Assembly (NCBI RefSeq): GCF_963678425.1
Contig: NZ_OY782855.1
Coordinates: forward strand, 2,108,001-2,172,000
Direction of reading: 5' to 3'
From: an uncultured Bacteroides sp.
GTDB taxonomy: Bacteria; Bacteroidota; Bacteroidia; Bacteroidales; Bacteroidaceae
Length of the DNA: 64,000 nt
Shown here: in pieces, positions 37,901 through 45,119 of the stretch
How the letters are laid out: each line of letters opens with the position of its first letter
Position numbering within the stretch: position 1 is the stretch's first letter
Notes under the pieces: model-generated
The model's database searches: none
What the model was told of the DNA's origin: nothing
Seen by the model: only the letters and a program-made list of their open reading frames with translations
Translations under genes and position numbers: made by a program

Positions 37901-39309
37901 ATAAAATGGCTCAATCCGTTACACGCTTTGCCATGATGGCCAGGAATTTCAGCGTTACTTACCGGAATACTTTCGCAATGACACTTCCCGGATATCTACC
38001 TGAAGTCGGTGATTTACTGGGACAAAAACGAAGCAGCGGCATGTTTGCTCCCGGACTCGACTTTGCTTTTGGTGTAACAAACGACAGCTATATTCAAAAG
38101 GCAGCCAGAAATAACTGGTTAATAAGCAATGATTCTGTGGTGGATCCGGCAACAACAAATGCCATGGAGGATCTGCAGATTCGTATGACGCTTGAGCCAT
38201 TCAAGGATTTCAAGATAGACCTGACCGCCAACAGAACAATGAATAAATCAAAGAGCATACAGTTTATGTATGAAGGGATGCCTACAGCTCAAAGTGGAAG
38301 CTTCAGTTTGAGTATCATCTCTCTTAACAGCGCATTTGATAAAAGTAATGCGGGTAATGCATACGCATCAAAAACTTTTGATAAGTTCCTTCAGAATCTG
38401 GATATCATTCAGAAAAGAGTAGAAGCACAATATGTGGGAGCTGTTTATCCCGAAGGAACGACTCTTGGAGGTAAGCTGTTTGACCCTGCAAACGGAACCA
38501 TTAACAAAAATTCTCCGGATGTAATGATACCTGCATTTCTGGCTGCTTATACAGGAAAAAGCGCCGATAAAGTTTCACTCGATCTGTTCCCCAATCTATT
38601 GTCATTAATGCCTAACTGGCGAATAACTTATGGTGGATTAAGCAAACTTGAGTGGTTTAAGAAACGTTTCAAGTCGTTTAACCTGAATCATGCATATAAG
38701 AGTACTTATGCTGTTGGCTCATACAACACTTACCAAAGTTTTTCAAGCTACATGGATAATCTTGGTTTTGTGGAAGACGCACAGACTGGAAACCCTGTAC
38801 CTTCGGCAGCATTTGATATAGGTACCGTATCTATCAACGAACAATTTGCTCCCCTTTTCGGAGTAGATATGACCTTTAAGAACGGAATCACGAGTAAAGT
38901 TGAATATAAAAAAACACGTATACTTACACTAAGTATGACTGCCAATCAAATAGTGGAAAGTGGTTCCAAGGATATTGTGGTGGGTATGGGCTATAAGATT
39001 GTAGATCTGAAATTATTTGGTGCAGGAAAAAGCAAGAATAAAGTAAGTAATGACCTAAATCTGCTGGCAGACATCTCTTTCCGCAATCAATCCGTTCTGA
39101 GCAGGAATATACAAGAGAATATTGCACAACCCACTAGTGGAAACAAAGCGACTAAATTATCCATATCAGCCGACTATACCTTTTCGAAACTGCTCACCAT
39201 AAGGATGTATTATGATCGCCAGCAGAATACTCCGCTGGTTTCTTCTGCTTCCTATCCAGTAACCAATTCCGATTTTGGCTTTACTTTAAAATTCTCTTTG
39301 ACCAGATAG
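31918..39309 (+). CDS. sprA: SprA, giant outer-membrane translocon of the type IX secretion system
   Basis: 2463 residues, the expected giant size, with a signal peptide (about 1-21, ending HAWA). Characteristic SprA stretches include FDFDEKINISVNGKVGDKV (about 199-217), the ring of amphipathic strands throughout, and a C-terminal strand FGFTLKFSLTR ending in Arg after aromatic-hydrophobic alternation. SprA forms a 36-strand beta-barrel that is the T9SS outer-membrane channel in Flavobacterium; homologues are widespread in Bacteroidales, including species where T9SS function is not well studied. It starts one base after ruvA. PorV, PorK-N or other T9SS genes are not in the window, so activity of the system cannot be judged here. 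Confidence 0.95.
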   Translation: MRSGKWLICLLLAALSIHAWAVLSDSSLYEVSSHSSASTSQEPVPADSLKPRYSVRKTAPEALDDMKKPPIDLHNPENIKTEVEYDEKSNLYLINTKAGTSQVDVPLFLTPEEYADWSMKKSIQEFYRAKNAEAFGKGKGEFNFMDMKFDLGPAEKIFGPGGVQLKTQGNSELTFGFKTKNVKNPSLPERSRKTTGFDFDEKINISVNGKVGDKVNMNMNYNTDATFDFDTKNIKLKYEGKEDEIIKLLEAGNVSMPTNSSLIKGATSLFGIRTDLQFGKLKLQTVISQQESESKTVNSKGGAQTTSFEISADNYDENRHFFLAHYFRDTYDKNMSQLPNITSGIKINRIEVWITNKRGNYDNPRNVVALTDLAENEHISNTFWSKSGVNKAPDNSDNDVYSRMVNDYSNARNIDMVSATLGVIPQIEGGMDYEKIESARLLSSSEYTLNSTLGYLSLKATLQPDEVLAVAYEYTYKGKGYQVGEFASDIKDTKSALYLKLLKNTSNSPASGCWDLMMKNVYSLNAYQLQSTKFRLDIKYQSDTTGVYLNYIPEGKINKVPLLRVMNLDRLDAKNQANPNGFFDFVEGYTVTAQNGRIFFPVVEPFGSHLRQAIGNNAIADKYVYQELYDSTKTVAKQIAEKDKFKFTGEYKASSGSEISLGSTNVPVGSVKVTAGGVTLVENSDYTVDYSMGIVTILNQSIIDAGTSVSVSLESNTSYNLQRKTMLGMNLTYDFSKDFQIGGTIMHLKEKPMTTKVAMGEEPISNTIWGVNTSWKKESQWLTNMVDKLPFVKATQPSRFSLTAEYAQLVPGQASGIQGNASYIDDFESTKTGIDLRQPSYWMLASTPYETGSNARFPEASKSNDISYGMNRALLAWYNIDGLFTRRNSSLTPSHIKSDLEQLSNHYVREVYEQEIFPNKETSYMETSTLSILNLAYYPNERGPYNLDPNLTSKGLLPNPEKRWGGIMRKLDTSDFETANIEYVEFWMLDPFIYESTTGNRRGGDLYINLGEVSEDILKDGKKYFENGMPIDGNQTKVEETVWGKVPKEQSIVYAFDTSTGARKKQDVGLNGITAEEERTFGAYSTYLNKLKTILDPAIYTQFEKSPAGDLYHYYRGSDYDQEEKSILERYKYYNNTEGNSTASEDSPEKYDISSKTVPDVEDINQDNTLNEYEKYFQYKINIAPEGLKVGSNYITNKRTASVKLRNGKTEEVNWYQFKIPVRNYDKAVGSISDFKSIRFMRMYLTNFVDPVVLRFATLDLVRGEWRNYEQALYNSQQPVPTVSGSLDVSAVNIEENSDKTPVNYVLPPGITRVIDPSQPQLKQENEQAMSLKVQNLSPGDARAVYKSSGLDLRQYKRLQMFIHGEKLLDDVTSLEDNEVSVFIRLGSDYKNNYYEYEIPLKLTPHGQYNGSTLSGCKAVWPENNMLDIPFELFTKLKKERNTAKNTSGSNVSFAKLYYTYDTDKPANKISIIGNPSLAEVKTVMIGVRNNSRSLKSAEVWVNELRLTEFNESGGWAAQGNMNVQLSDLGSINLGGHMETAGFGGLEQSVSERRLDDYYQYNFTTSFELGKFFPAKAKISAPIYYSYSKELTSPKYDPTNQDLLLSDVLDTYSRKAQKDSIRNIAQELVTYKNFSLSNMRMNITSKKPMPYDPSNFTIGYSFTKRYNQGNTTAWESDINWKTNLGYNYSPANKPWEPFKNLKNKSSWMKLVKAFNLSWLPQNISFNSDLSRHSYELQLRDLDNPYGDTAIPLSVAKEFLWNRDFSLRWDLTKNLHLNFTSATRAEIEEPYGTIDKNLYPDEYAARKDSIKRSLLHLGRPLDFQQTFNVSYKLPFDLIPILNWVSSDAKFTSSYTWDRGVDLTDGSSVGNTIANQRSIDLNGRFNFETLYNKVPFLKETNKLFASNSRVAPPDKKELLKNKKFEKEVQLKKDTTVTLSHGLKTKILKVSAITQNGKRYLVKYKVQDENKIIINNRDSIKIKLSILPGPKPEEQSWYKMAQSVTRFAMMARNFSVTYRNTFAMTLPGYLPEVGDLLGQKRSSGMFAPGLDFAFGVTNDSYIQKAARNNWLISNDSVVDPATTNAMEDLQIRMTLEPFKDFKIDLTANRTMNKSKSIQFMYEGMPTAQSGSFSLSIISLNSAFDKSNAGNAYASKTFDKFLQNLDIIQKRVEAQYVGAVYPEGTTLGGKLFDPANGTINKNSPDVMIPAFLAAYTGKSADKVSLDLFPNLLSLMPNWRITYGGLSKLEWFKKRFKSFNLNHAYKSTYAVGSYNTYQSFSSYMDNLGFVEDAQTGNPVPSAAFDIGTVSINEQFAPLFGVDMTFKNGITSKVEYKKTRILTLSMTANQIVESGSKDIVVGMGYKIVDLKLFGAGKSKNKVSNDLNLLADISFRNQSVLSRNIQENIAQPTSGNKATKLSISADYTFSKLLTIRMYYDRQQNTPLVSSASYPVTNSDFGFTLKFSLTR

Positions 39310-39380
39310 ATAAACGAAAAGGAACTTTCTCAATAACTTGTTCTGGAAAAATAAAAGCGGATCCTGATATTGCTATTTTC

Positions 39381-39430
39381 CTGTACAAAAAAATATCTTC
39401 TGTATCTGTATAGGATAATCATTCTTCTAT
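39381..39430. repeat. Intergenic relative of the 22-bp GTACA repeats
   Basis: CCTGTACAAAA at 39381 and then ATCTTCTGTA, a 6-base insertion, and TAGGATAAT resemble the last two units of the 20830-20917 array (ATCTTCTGTACAGGATAAT). Like the other array it lies between two convergent genes. Confidence 0.55.
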
Positions 39431-39444
39431 AGTATAAAATATAA

Positions 39445-39472
39445 AAGAAGGAAAGGTTTCCCTTTCCTTCTT
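39445..39472. terminator. Bidirectional terminator between sprA and lipoprotein gene
   Basis: AAGAAGGAAAGG (39445-39456) pairs perfectly with CCTTTCCTTCTT (39461-39472) over a 4-base loop, between the two convergent genes. Confidence 0.85.
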
Positions 39473-39498
39473 CGGCTATATAATATCAATAACTCTTT

Positions 39499-40326
39499 TT
39501 ATTTTCCTTCAGATTCCAACTGCATTCTCTTATTCACGAAACGGATTTTCAGACGCGCTTCATCCAGTTCCTTTTGTATCTGATTGATAGAAGACAGAGC
39601 CTGAGCCAGTTCATAAACCTGACAAATTGCTTTACGGTCTGCCGGAGAAAAGCTAACTGCCTTCCGACCATTGCCAATAAATTCCAGTTTGAGGTTTTGA
39701 TCTTTATTCATGTATATAAAGCCGGCAACACCTCCATCGGCTCCAATACGATAATCTACTTTTTCAGATTTTACTCCAAGATCAGTTGACTCATACACAT
39801 CACGACTTGCCGGAGTCTGAGCAAAACTTCCATCCGGAGCTGTTACCTTTATTGATCGGTGATGAATAAACGAACCTCCACAATAGATGGAAGTCAAAGC
39901 AAATATTCCTATTTCGCTAACTTGTGCCCGCAGATAAGTACGACGAATATTATTCTCCACTCTCTGTGAAGGATGGAGATAATTGCCAACCGCCTGATAT
40001 TCCGGATTCTTTTCAAGAGTCAGTCTTTTTTTCTTCTGATCCGCTTCCACCTTCTTTATCTTTAACAGGCTATCAAGATAGACCACACTCCTCTCCTGCT
40101 CTTTTATTTCCACATGCTGCATCAGATCAATTCCTTTACGGCGAGCCTCAAAAGCCTTAGGGTAAAGAGTTTTAATACTATCCAACTGCAACTTTGCTTC
40201 ATTATAATTTCCTTTTGCCAATGCTTCTTCCGCCGCTTGTAGTCTCAATGATGCTTTTTTCTCTCCATCGTCAGTGCAAGCCGTTAATGCAAGCACAAAC
40301 AGTGTTATGATTCCTAACTTTCTCAT
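39499..40326 (-). CDS. Hypothetical lipoprotein, helical/TPR-like N-terminal part
   Basis: 275 residues from ATG 40326; an in-frame ATG at 40350 exists but would put eight residues ahead of the signal peptide. MRKLGIITLFVLALTAC carries a lipobox (LTAC). Residues about 25-110 are helical and charged, with a TPR-like EALAKGNYNEAKLQLDSI. Residues about 120-225 look beta-rich and end in a helical tail. I do not recognise a named family; similar proteins are common and uncharacterised in Bacteroidales. It is convergent with sprA and 105 bases from the divergent cca gene. Confidence 0.82.
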   Translation of the reverse strand: MRKLGIITLFVLALTACTDDGEKKASLRLQAAEEALAKGNYNEAKLQLDSIKTLYPKAFEARRKGIDLMQHVEIKEQERSVVYLDSLLKIKKVEADQKKKRLTLEKNPEYQAVGNYLHPSQRVENNIRRTYLRAQVSEIGIFALTSIYCGGSFIHHRSIKVTAPDGSFAQTPASRDVYESTDLGVKSEKVDYRIGADGGVAGFIYMNKDQNLKLEFIGNGRKAVSFSPADRKAICQVYELAQALSSINQIQKELDEARLKIRFVNKRMQLESEGK

Positions 40327-40431
40327 GCTTATAAATGTTATAGGAGGCAAAATTACAATTAAATTGCCAAACCTGCCATTTACCTGCTCAAATTATTGTA
40401 TTTTTGTGCTCTTTTAGGAACATAGGATAAC

Positions 40432-41862
40432 ATGCAATTAACGAAGGAAGAATTAAAAGGATATTTTAGCGACGACATCTTCGCTGCAATCTCAGAAACA
40501 GCAGAGAAACTCGGCCTGGAGTGTTATGCGGTAGGAGGATATGTCCGCGACATCTTTCTGAAACGCCCGTCGAAAGATATTGATGTGGTAGTAGTGGGAA
40601 GTGGAATAGCAATGGCACAGGCACTTGGTAAGAGATTAGGAAGACATGCACATGTTTCTGTTTTCAAGAATTTCGGAACAGCCCAAGTCAAATACCACAA
40701 AATAGAAATAGAATTTGTTGGCGCTCGGAGGGAGTCTTACCAAAGAGACTCACGCAAGCCAATTGTGGAAAATGGCACACTGGAAGATGACCAGAATCGC
40801 CGGGACTTTACAATCAATGCGCTGGCTGTATGTCTTAACGCTGAACGCTTTGGAGAATTGATTGATCCATTCAATGGAATGGAAAATCTGAAAGATAAGA
40901 TCATCCGTACCCCACTTGACCCGGACATCACATTCAGTGACGATCCTCTTCGAATGATGCGAGGCATCCGTTTTGCCACCCAACTCAATTTCCAGATTGA
41001 AGAAGAGACTTTTGAATCCATCGCGAGGAACAAGGAACGAATCGAGATTATTTCAAAAGAACGTATTGCCGATGAGTTGAACAAAATACTTGCTTCTCCT
41101 GTTCCTTCTATAGGTTTTGTATTGTTGGATCAATGTGGATTACTGTCACTCATCTTCCCGGAACTTGCCAATATGCAAGGAGTAGACAGCAGAAATGGCA
41201 AGGCACACAAAGATAATTTCTATCATACATTAGAGGTTTTGGACAACATCGCTAAACATACTGATAATCTTTGGATCCGATGGTCAGCCTTACTTCATGA
41301 CATAGGCAAACCTGTCTGCAAAAGGTGGGAACCCAAAGCGGGCTGGACTTTTCATAATCATAATTTTGTTGGCGAAAAGATGATACCCAATATCTTCCGC
41401 AAGATGAAACTGCCCATGAATGAAAAGATGAAGTATGTTCAGAAAATGGTGGGTCTCCACATGCGGCCCATTGTTCTTGCAGAAGATATCGTAACAGACT
41501 CAGCAGTCCGCCGTCTGCTCTTTGATGCAGGAGATGATATTGATGACTTAATGAGCTTGTGTGAAGCAGATATTACCTCTAAAAACGAGATACGCAAACA
41601 AAAGTTTTTGGATAATTTTCAGCTGGTTCGTCAAAAGCTTAGAGACCTGGAAGAAAAAGACCGCATCCGCAATTTCCAGCCTCCAATCTCCGGTGAAGAG
41701 ATTATGGAGGCCTTTGGTCTGCGTCCGTGCAAAGAGGTGGGTGCCCTCAAAAGTTCCATCAAGGATGCAATTCTGGATGGTGTTATCCCTAACGAATATG
41801 AAGCCGCATATAACTATATGATTGAGAAGGCTGAAAAGATGAAATTGAAACCAATTAAATAA
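40432..41862 (+). CDS. cca: CCA-adding tRNA nucleotidyltransferase with HD domain
   Basis: 476 residues. The class II nucleotidyltransferase head shows GGYVRDIFLKRPSKDIDVVV (about 35-54), with the metal-binding DxD, then RRESYQRDS and RRDFTINALAV. An HD phosphohydrolase domain follows (about 245-360, HTLEVLDN and LLHDIGKP), as in bacterial CCA enzymes with repair functions. It adds or repairs the 3' CCA of tRNAs. TATTTTTG at 40399-40406 is a likely -7 element. The hemolysin-III gene begins seven bases after the stop, so both are probably cotranscribed. Confidence 0.95.
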   Translation: MQLTKEELKGYFSDDIFAAISETAEKLGLECYAVGGYVRDIFLKRPSKDIDVVVVGSGIAMAQALGKRLGRHAHVSVFKNFGTAQVKYHKIEIEFVGARRESYQRDSRKPIVENGTLEDDQNRRDFTINALAVCLNAERFGELIDPFNGMENLKDKIIRTPLDPDITFSDDPLRMMRGIRFATQLNFQIEEETFESIARNKERIEIISKERIADELNKILASPVPSIGFVLLDQCGLLSLIFPELANMQGVDSRNGKAHKDNFYHTLEVLDNIAKHTDNLWIRWSALLHDIGKPVCKRWEPKAGWTFHNHNFVGEKMIPNIFRKMKLPMNEKMKYVQKMVGLHMRPIVLAEDIVTDSAVRRLLFDAGDDIDDLMSLCEADITSKNEIRKQKFLDNFQLVRQKLRDLEEKDRIRNFQPPISGEEIMEAFGLRPCKEVGALKSSIKDAILDGVIPNEYEAAYNYMIEKAEKMKLKPIK

Positions 41863-41869
41863 CATTCGT

Positions 41870-42520
41870 ATGAGTCAGAAGAGATACACTGCAGGAGAAG
41901 AAATTGCAAATTCAAGTTCGCACGGATTGGGCATTTTACTTGGAATCATTGCAGGAATTATCCTAATGCGTGGAGCGAATCAGACCAATAATTCCTGGAT
42001 CATTATAAGTTTTGCCGTATATCTTGTTGGGATGCTCTCTTCTTATATCACCTCAACCTGGTATCATGCATGCACTAACGAACATAGGAAAGCACTGCTT
42101 CGCAAGTTTGATCACGGAGCAATCTATTTGCACATTGCCGGAACATACACTCCTTTTACACTCGTTGTTCTCCGGAATTCAGGAGCCTGGGGGTGGACAC
42201 TTTTTTCCTTTGTTTGGACTACTGCAATAGTTGGATTCATTCTTAGCTTCGTAAGACTTAAGGAACATAGTAATCTGGAAACAGTCTGTTATGTGGTTAT
42301 GGGAGGAGCTATTCTTGTTGCTTTTAAACCATTAATTGATTGTCTTTCTGCAGCAGGATCAATAAATATTTTCTATTGGCTTATTGGCGGAGGAGCTTCA
42401 TATGTTATTGGAGCATTATTCTATTCCTGGACAAAGATGCGTTACATGCATTCTATTTTTCATCTGTTTGTTTTAGGAGGAAGTATTTGCCACATCATTG
42501 CTATTTTCAGTATTTTATAG
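41870..42520 (+). CDS. Hemolysin III / PAQR-family membrane protein (YqfA-like)
   Basis: 216 residues with seven predicted membrane segments. The N-terminal EEIANSSSHGLGILLG and TSTWYHAC are typical, and conserved His residues near the N-terminus (HG), after TM2 (YHAC) and in the last segment (HSIFHLFVLGGSICH) match the metal-site histidines of the PAQR superfamily. Bacterial members are annotated as hemolysin III, but their physiological role is membrane-fluidity or stress related at best. Located seven bases after cca. Confidence 0.92.
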   Translation: MSQKRYTAGEEIANSSSHGLGILLGIIAGIILMRGANQTNNSWIIISFAVYLVGMLSSYITSTWYHACTNEHRKALLRKFDHGAIYLHIAGTYTPFTLVVLRNSGAWGWTLFSFVWTTAIVGFILSFVRLKEHSNLETVCYVVMGGAILVAFKPLIDCLSAAGSINIFYWLIGGGASYVIGALFYSWTKMRYMHSIFHLFVLGGSICHIIAIFSIL

Positions 42521-42544
42521 TTTTCCCTACTTACATTCATAAAA

Positions 42545-42575
42545 AAGGATGTTCCTCACGAAACATCCTTCTTAA
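42545..42575. terminator. Terminator of the cca operon
   Basis: AAGGATGTT (42545-42553) pairs with AACATCCTT (42562-42570); A- and T-rich flanks suit both directions, but it is closest to the plus-strand stop at 42520. Confidence 0.8.
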
Positions 42576-42652
42576 AAAACCTATTATAAACAAATTACTG
42601 AACATAAAAGCATCACTCTTGAAATTCTATTTATAAACATTCTTAAATTATT

Positions 42653-44614
42653 TTACTTCTTAGAAAACTTATATACAGCAAATGTTTTGGCTCCCAGTTT
42701 TACATTAAGAACATTATCATTCATCACAACTTCGGCTTTTTGAGGCACAACCGTATTAGGATTTGCCAGAGTATTTTCAGCATCCAGATCTGAAGAATGA
42801 AGAGTTGTAGCTGTGCCTTCCGAAAGTTGTCCTTTCTTAAGACCGTCAAAAACAACGCGAATGCTTTGTTCCTTGTCTGACGTATTTGCGACCTTGACTA
42901 TATAAGCTTTTTCGTTCTTGTCCCATGCTGCAGTAGCATAAAGTTCATCCTGACCTGTAACAGGTTTCTTATCCATAGTTAATGAAAGCACATTGGTACC
43001 TTTATTTTGAGAATAAAGCTGTTGAACGTAATAGTTCACAGAGCGTACACTGGATAGATTATCAAACCAGATTAAATCGGGACGCCATTGCCAGCCTTTT
43101 ACATGAGCAAAAAGCGGAGCATAAGTTGCCATGTGAACAACATCAGCATTACGTTCCAAACCAGTCATGAAAGCAGCTTCACAAAGAGCAGCTTCAAAGT
43201 TATTCTTTCCATTTTTGGGATGGCAAGCATATTCACCGGCAAAGACTTTAGGGCCTTTTCTATCATAATTATCATAACGGGCAGCCTGACTTAAGAACCA
43301 TTTCTGAGGACGATAAAAATGTTCATCAACCAAATCGGCTTTGAGACGCTTCATTTCAGGCCATGCATAATCAAACTTGTCTCCTTCGGAATCCGGACCG
43401 GAAGTACCTACAATGCGAATCTTTGGATAAGCTTTACGTATAGCCTTGATAAAAGGTTCAAGACGTTCCATATATTCTTTTCCCCACTGTTCATTACCTA
43501 CGCCGATAAGCTTCAGGTTAAAAGGAGCCGGATGTCCCATTTCAGAACGTACTTTACCCCACTTTGTAGTAACATCACCATTAGCAAACTCAATCAAATC
43601 AAGAGCATCCTGAATATAACTGTCTAGTTTATCAACAGGTACATGGGCTTTAAGATCTTTATTCTGGAACTGACAAACCATTCCACAGTTTAAAATAGGC
43701 AGAGGTTCTGAACCAATTTCTTCTGACAAAAGGAAAAACTCATAAAAGCCTAATCCATAAGTCTGATAATAATCAGGATTGAATCTGTTAGTGAAAGTAT
43801 AATGCCAACGATTCTCATTCAAAGGACGGTTTTCTACCGGACCAACGGTATTTTTCCAGTTATAACGGGTATTCAGATCTGTACCTTCAACAATACATCC
43901 GCCAGGAAAGCGAAATACACCCGGTTTTAAATCGGCAAGAGCCTGAACCAAGTCTTTACGCAAGCCATTCTCGCGTCCTTTCCATGTATCAACAGGGAAA
44001 AGAGAAATATGATCCATGTCGATATCACCTTTTGAAGTCAGGAATATTCTTATTATAGCTTTATCATCCGTAATCGGGGAAGTAAGTACCACTTCATATT
44101 TCTTCCATTCAGAAGATGTTACTGCTACTACTTGCTTTACAACAGGATCATTATTAGAATTAACCAGTTCTATACGGAATTCCTGTTTTTCACTTCCTTG
44201 TGGAAGACGTGCCCATACACTGAAACGATACTGAGCATCTTTATGAATACCTACTCCAAAGAAGCCTTCATTTTCAAGGCCGGTATGTTTCTCATTATGT
44301 CCAGCATCTGAAAGGCGTACATAGTGTGGATTCTTATCAAATGCAGGATTATCCGTGCGGACCTCTACATGGCCAAAAGTTTTCCAGCCCATTAAATTCT
44401 GAGGAAATTCAAAAGAACGGTTCTTTACTAATTCAGCATACAGGCCACCATCGGCACCGTAATTGATATCTTCAAAAAAGAGTCCGTACATGGTCGATTG
44501 TATCTCGGCTCCAGGTTTGTTGGCTTTCACCACCATCTCGTGTTCTGTCTGCGCATTTATGGACATTCCCATAAAGAGGGCAAATGCTGAAAATAATGAT
44601 CTGTGTATTTTCAT
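42653..44614 (-). CDS. GH51 alpha-L-arabinofuranosidase, secreted
   Basis: 653 residues with a signal peptide (about 1-21, ending SINAQ). After a first strand of the barrel (GLFFEDINYGADGGLYAEL, about 44-62) a CBM4/9-like beta-sandwich is inserted (about 65-205). The barrel follows, with acid/base E375 in GNEQWG and nucleophile E461 in FAGEYACHP. A C-terminal beta-sandwich ends in KTFAVYKFSKK. It releases terminal alpha-L-arabinofuranose. CAAAAGTA at 44733-44740 reads TACTTTTG on the minus strand, a possible -7 about 120 bases upstream. It stands alone, 29 kb from the arabinose-related cluster at the start. Confidence 0.94.
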   Translation of the reverse strand: MKIHRSLFSAFALFMGMSINAQTEHEMVVKANKPGAEIQSTMYGLFFEDINYGADGGLYAELVKNRSFEFPQNLMGWKTFGHVEVRTDNPAFDKNPHYVRLSDAGHNEKHTGLENEGFFGVGIHKDAQYRFSVWARLPQGSEKQEFRIELVNSNNDPVVKQVVAVTSSEWKKYEVVLTSPITDDKAIIRIFLTSKGDIDMDHISLFPVDTWKGRENGLRKDLVQALADLKPGVFRFPGGCIVEGTDLNTRYNWKNTVGPVENRPLNENRWHYTFTNRFNPDYYQTYGLGFYEFFLLSEEIGSEPLPILNCGMVCQFQNKDLKAHVPVDKLDSYIQDALDLIEFANGDVTTKWGKVRSEMGHPAPFNLKLIGVGNEQWGKEYMERLEPFIKAIRKAYPKIRIVGTSGPDSEGDKFDYAWPEMKRLKADLVDEHFYRPQKWFLSQAARYDNYDRKGPKVFAGEYACHPKNGKNNFEAALCEAAFMTGLERNADVVHMATYAPLFAHVKGWQWRPDLIWFDNLSSVRSVNYYVQQLYSQNKGTNVLSLTMDKKPVTGQDELYATAAWDKNEKAYIVKVANTSDKEQSIRVVFDGLKKGQLSEGTATTLHSSDLDAENTLANPNTVVPQKAEVVMNDNVLNVKLGAKTFAVYKFSKK

Positions 44615-44948
44615 AATTTATATTGGTTTTTTGTTAATATTCATTTTACACGTTTCCCCCAAACGGTTCTTCCATTCTTATCCAATCCGGTAAAGAGAAT
44701 TGTCTCAGTCTGGTTTTCCCAATCGTGTGCTGCAAAAGTAACTAAATTATTTATTTCCTCATTACTTAGAACTATTTTAGTTAATGATTTAGGAGTTTAC
44801 GCTCTAAAGACAGAAACCCCTAAAAAGGCGTATGAAGAATGGCTATACTGCATTGGAGGTTTATTTGAATAGTTTGGTGGGAGAATAGAGAGTAAAATTG
44901 ACAAATTAATTCTTTACCGCTAATTTTAAGCAGTTCAAACCAATATTA

Positions 44949-44982
44949 TTTTTAATTATGGCGAATTTGCCATAATTAAAAA
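44949..44982. repeat. Perfect 14-bp inverted repeat (palindrome)
   Basis: TTTTTAATTATGGC and GCCATAATTAAAAA flank a 6-base loop GAATTT. The symmetrical T-tails make it a possible two-way terminator; an operator or recombination site is the alternative. Confidence 0.85.
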
Positions 44983-45040
44983 TTGGATTAGAAACTTTTT
45001 TATATTGACTTTTAGTATTTTATTTATTCTGTCATTTGAA

Positions 45041-45068
45041 ATAAAGGGATCGAATTCGACCCCTTTAT
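45041..45068. repeat. Near-perfect 28-bp palindrome
   Basis: ATAAAGGGATCGAA and TTCGACCCCTTTAT are complementary except for one pair, with no loop, centred on GAATTC. It lies 52 bases past the stop of the GIY-YIG gene. Confidence 0.8.
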
Positions 45069-45119
45069 GATCTATAAGTTACTCAACCACTTTCTATAAA
45101 ATATATCCAATTGGGTAGT

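Larger units (their letters stand above)
44615..45119. other. 505-base boundary region between GH51 and the accessory island
   Basis: No tRNA, integrase or believable gene. It has a likely minus-strand promoter for GH51 (44733-44740) and two palindromes (44949-44982 and 45041-45068) close to the end of the accessory operon. An 89-codon plus frame across the GH51 promoter (44603-44872) lacks any family resemblance. Confidence 0.6.

Noticed and set aside
44603..44872. 89-codon plus-strand frame next to the GH51 gene
   Set aside because: It runs through the start and promoter region of GH51 on the other strand and lacks any family resemblance.
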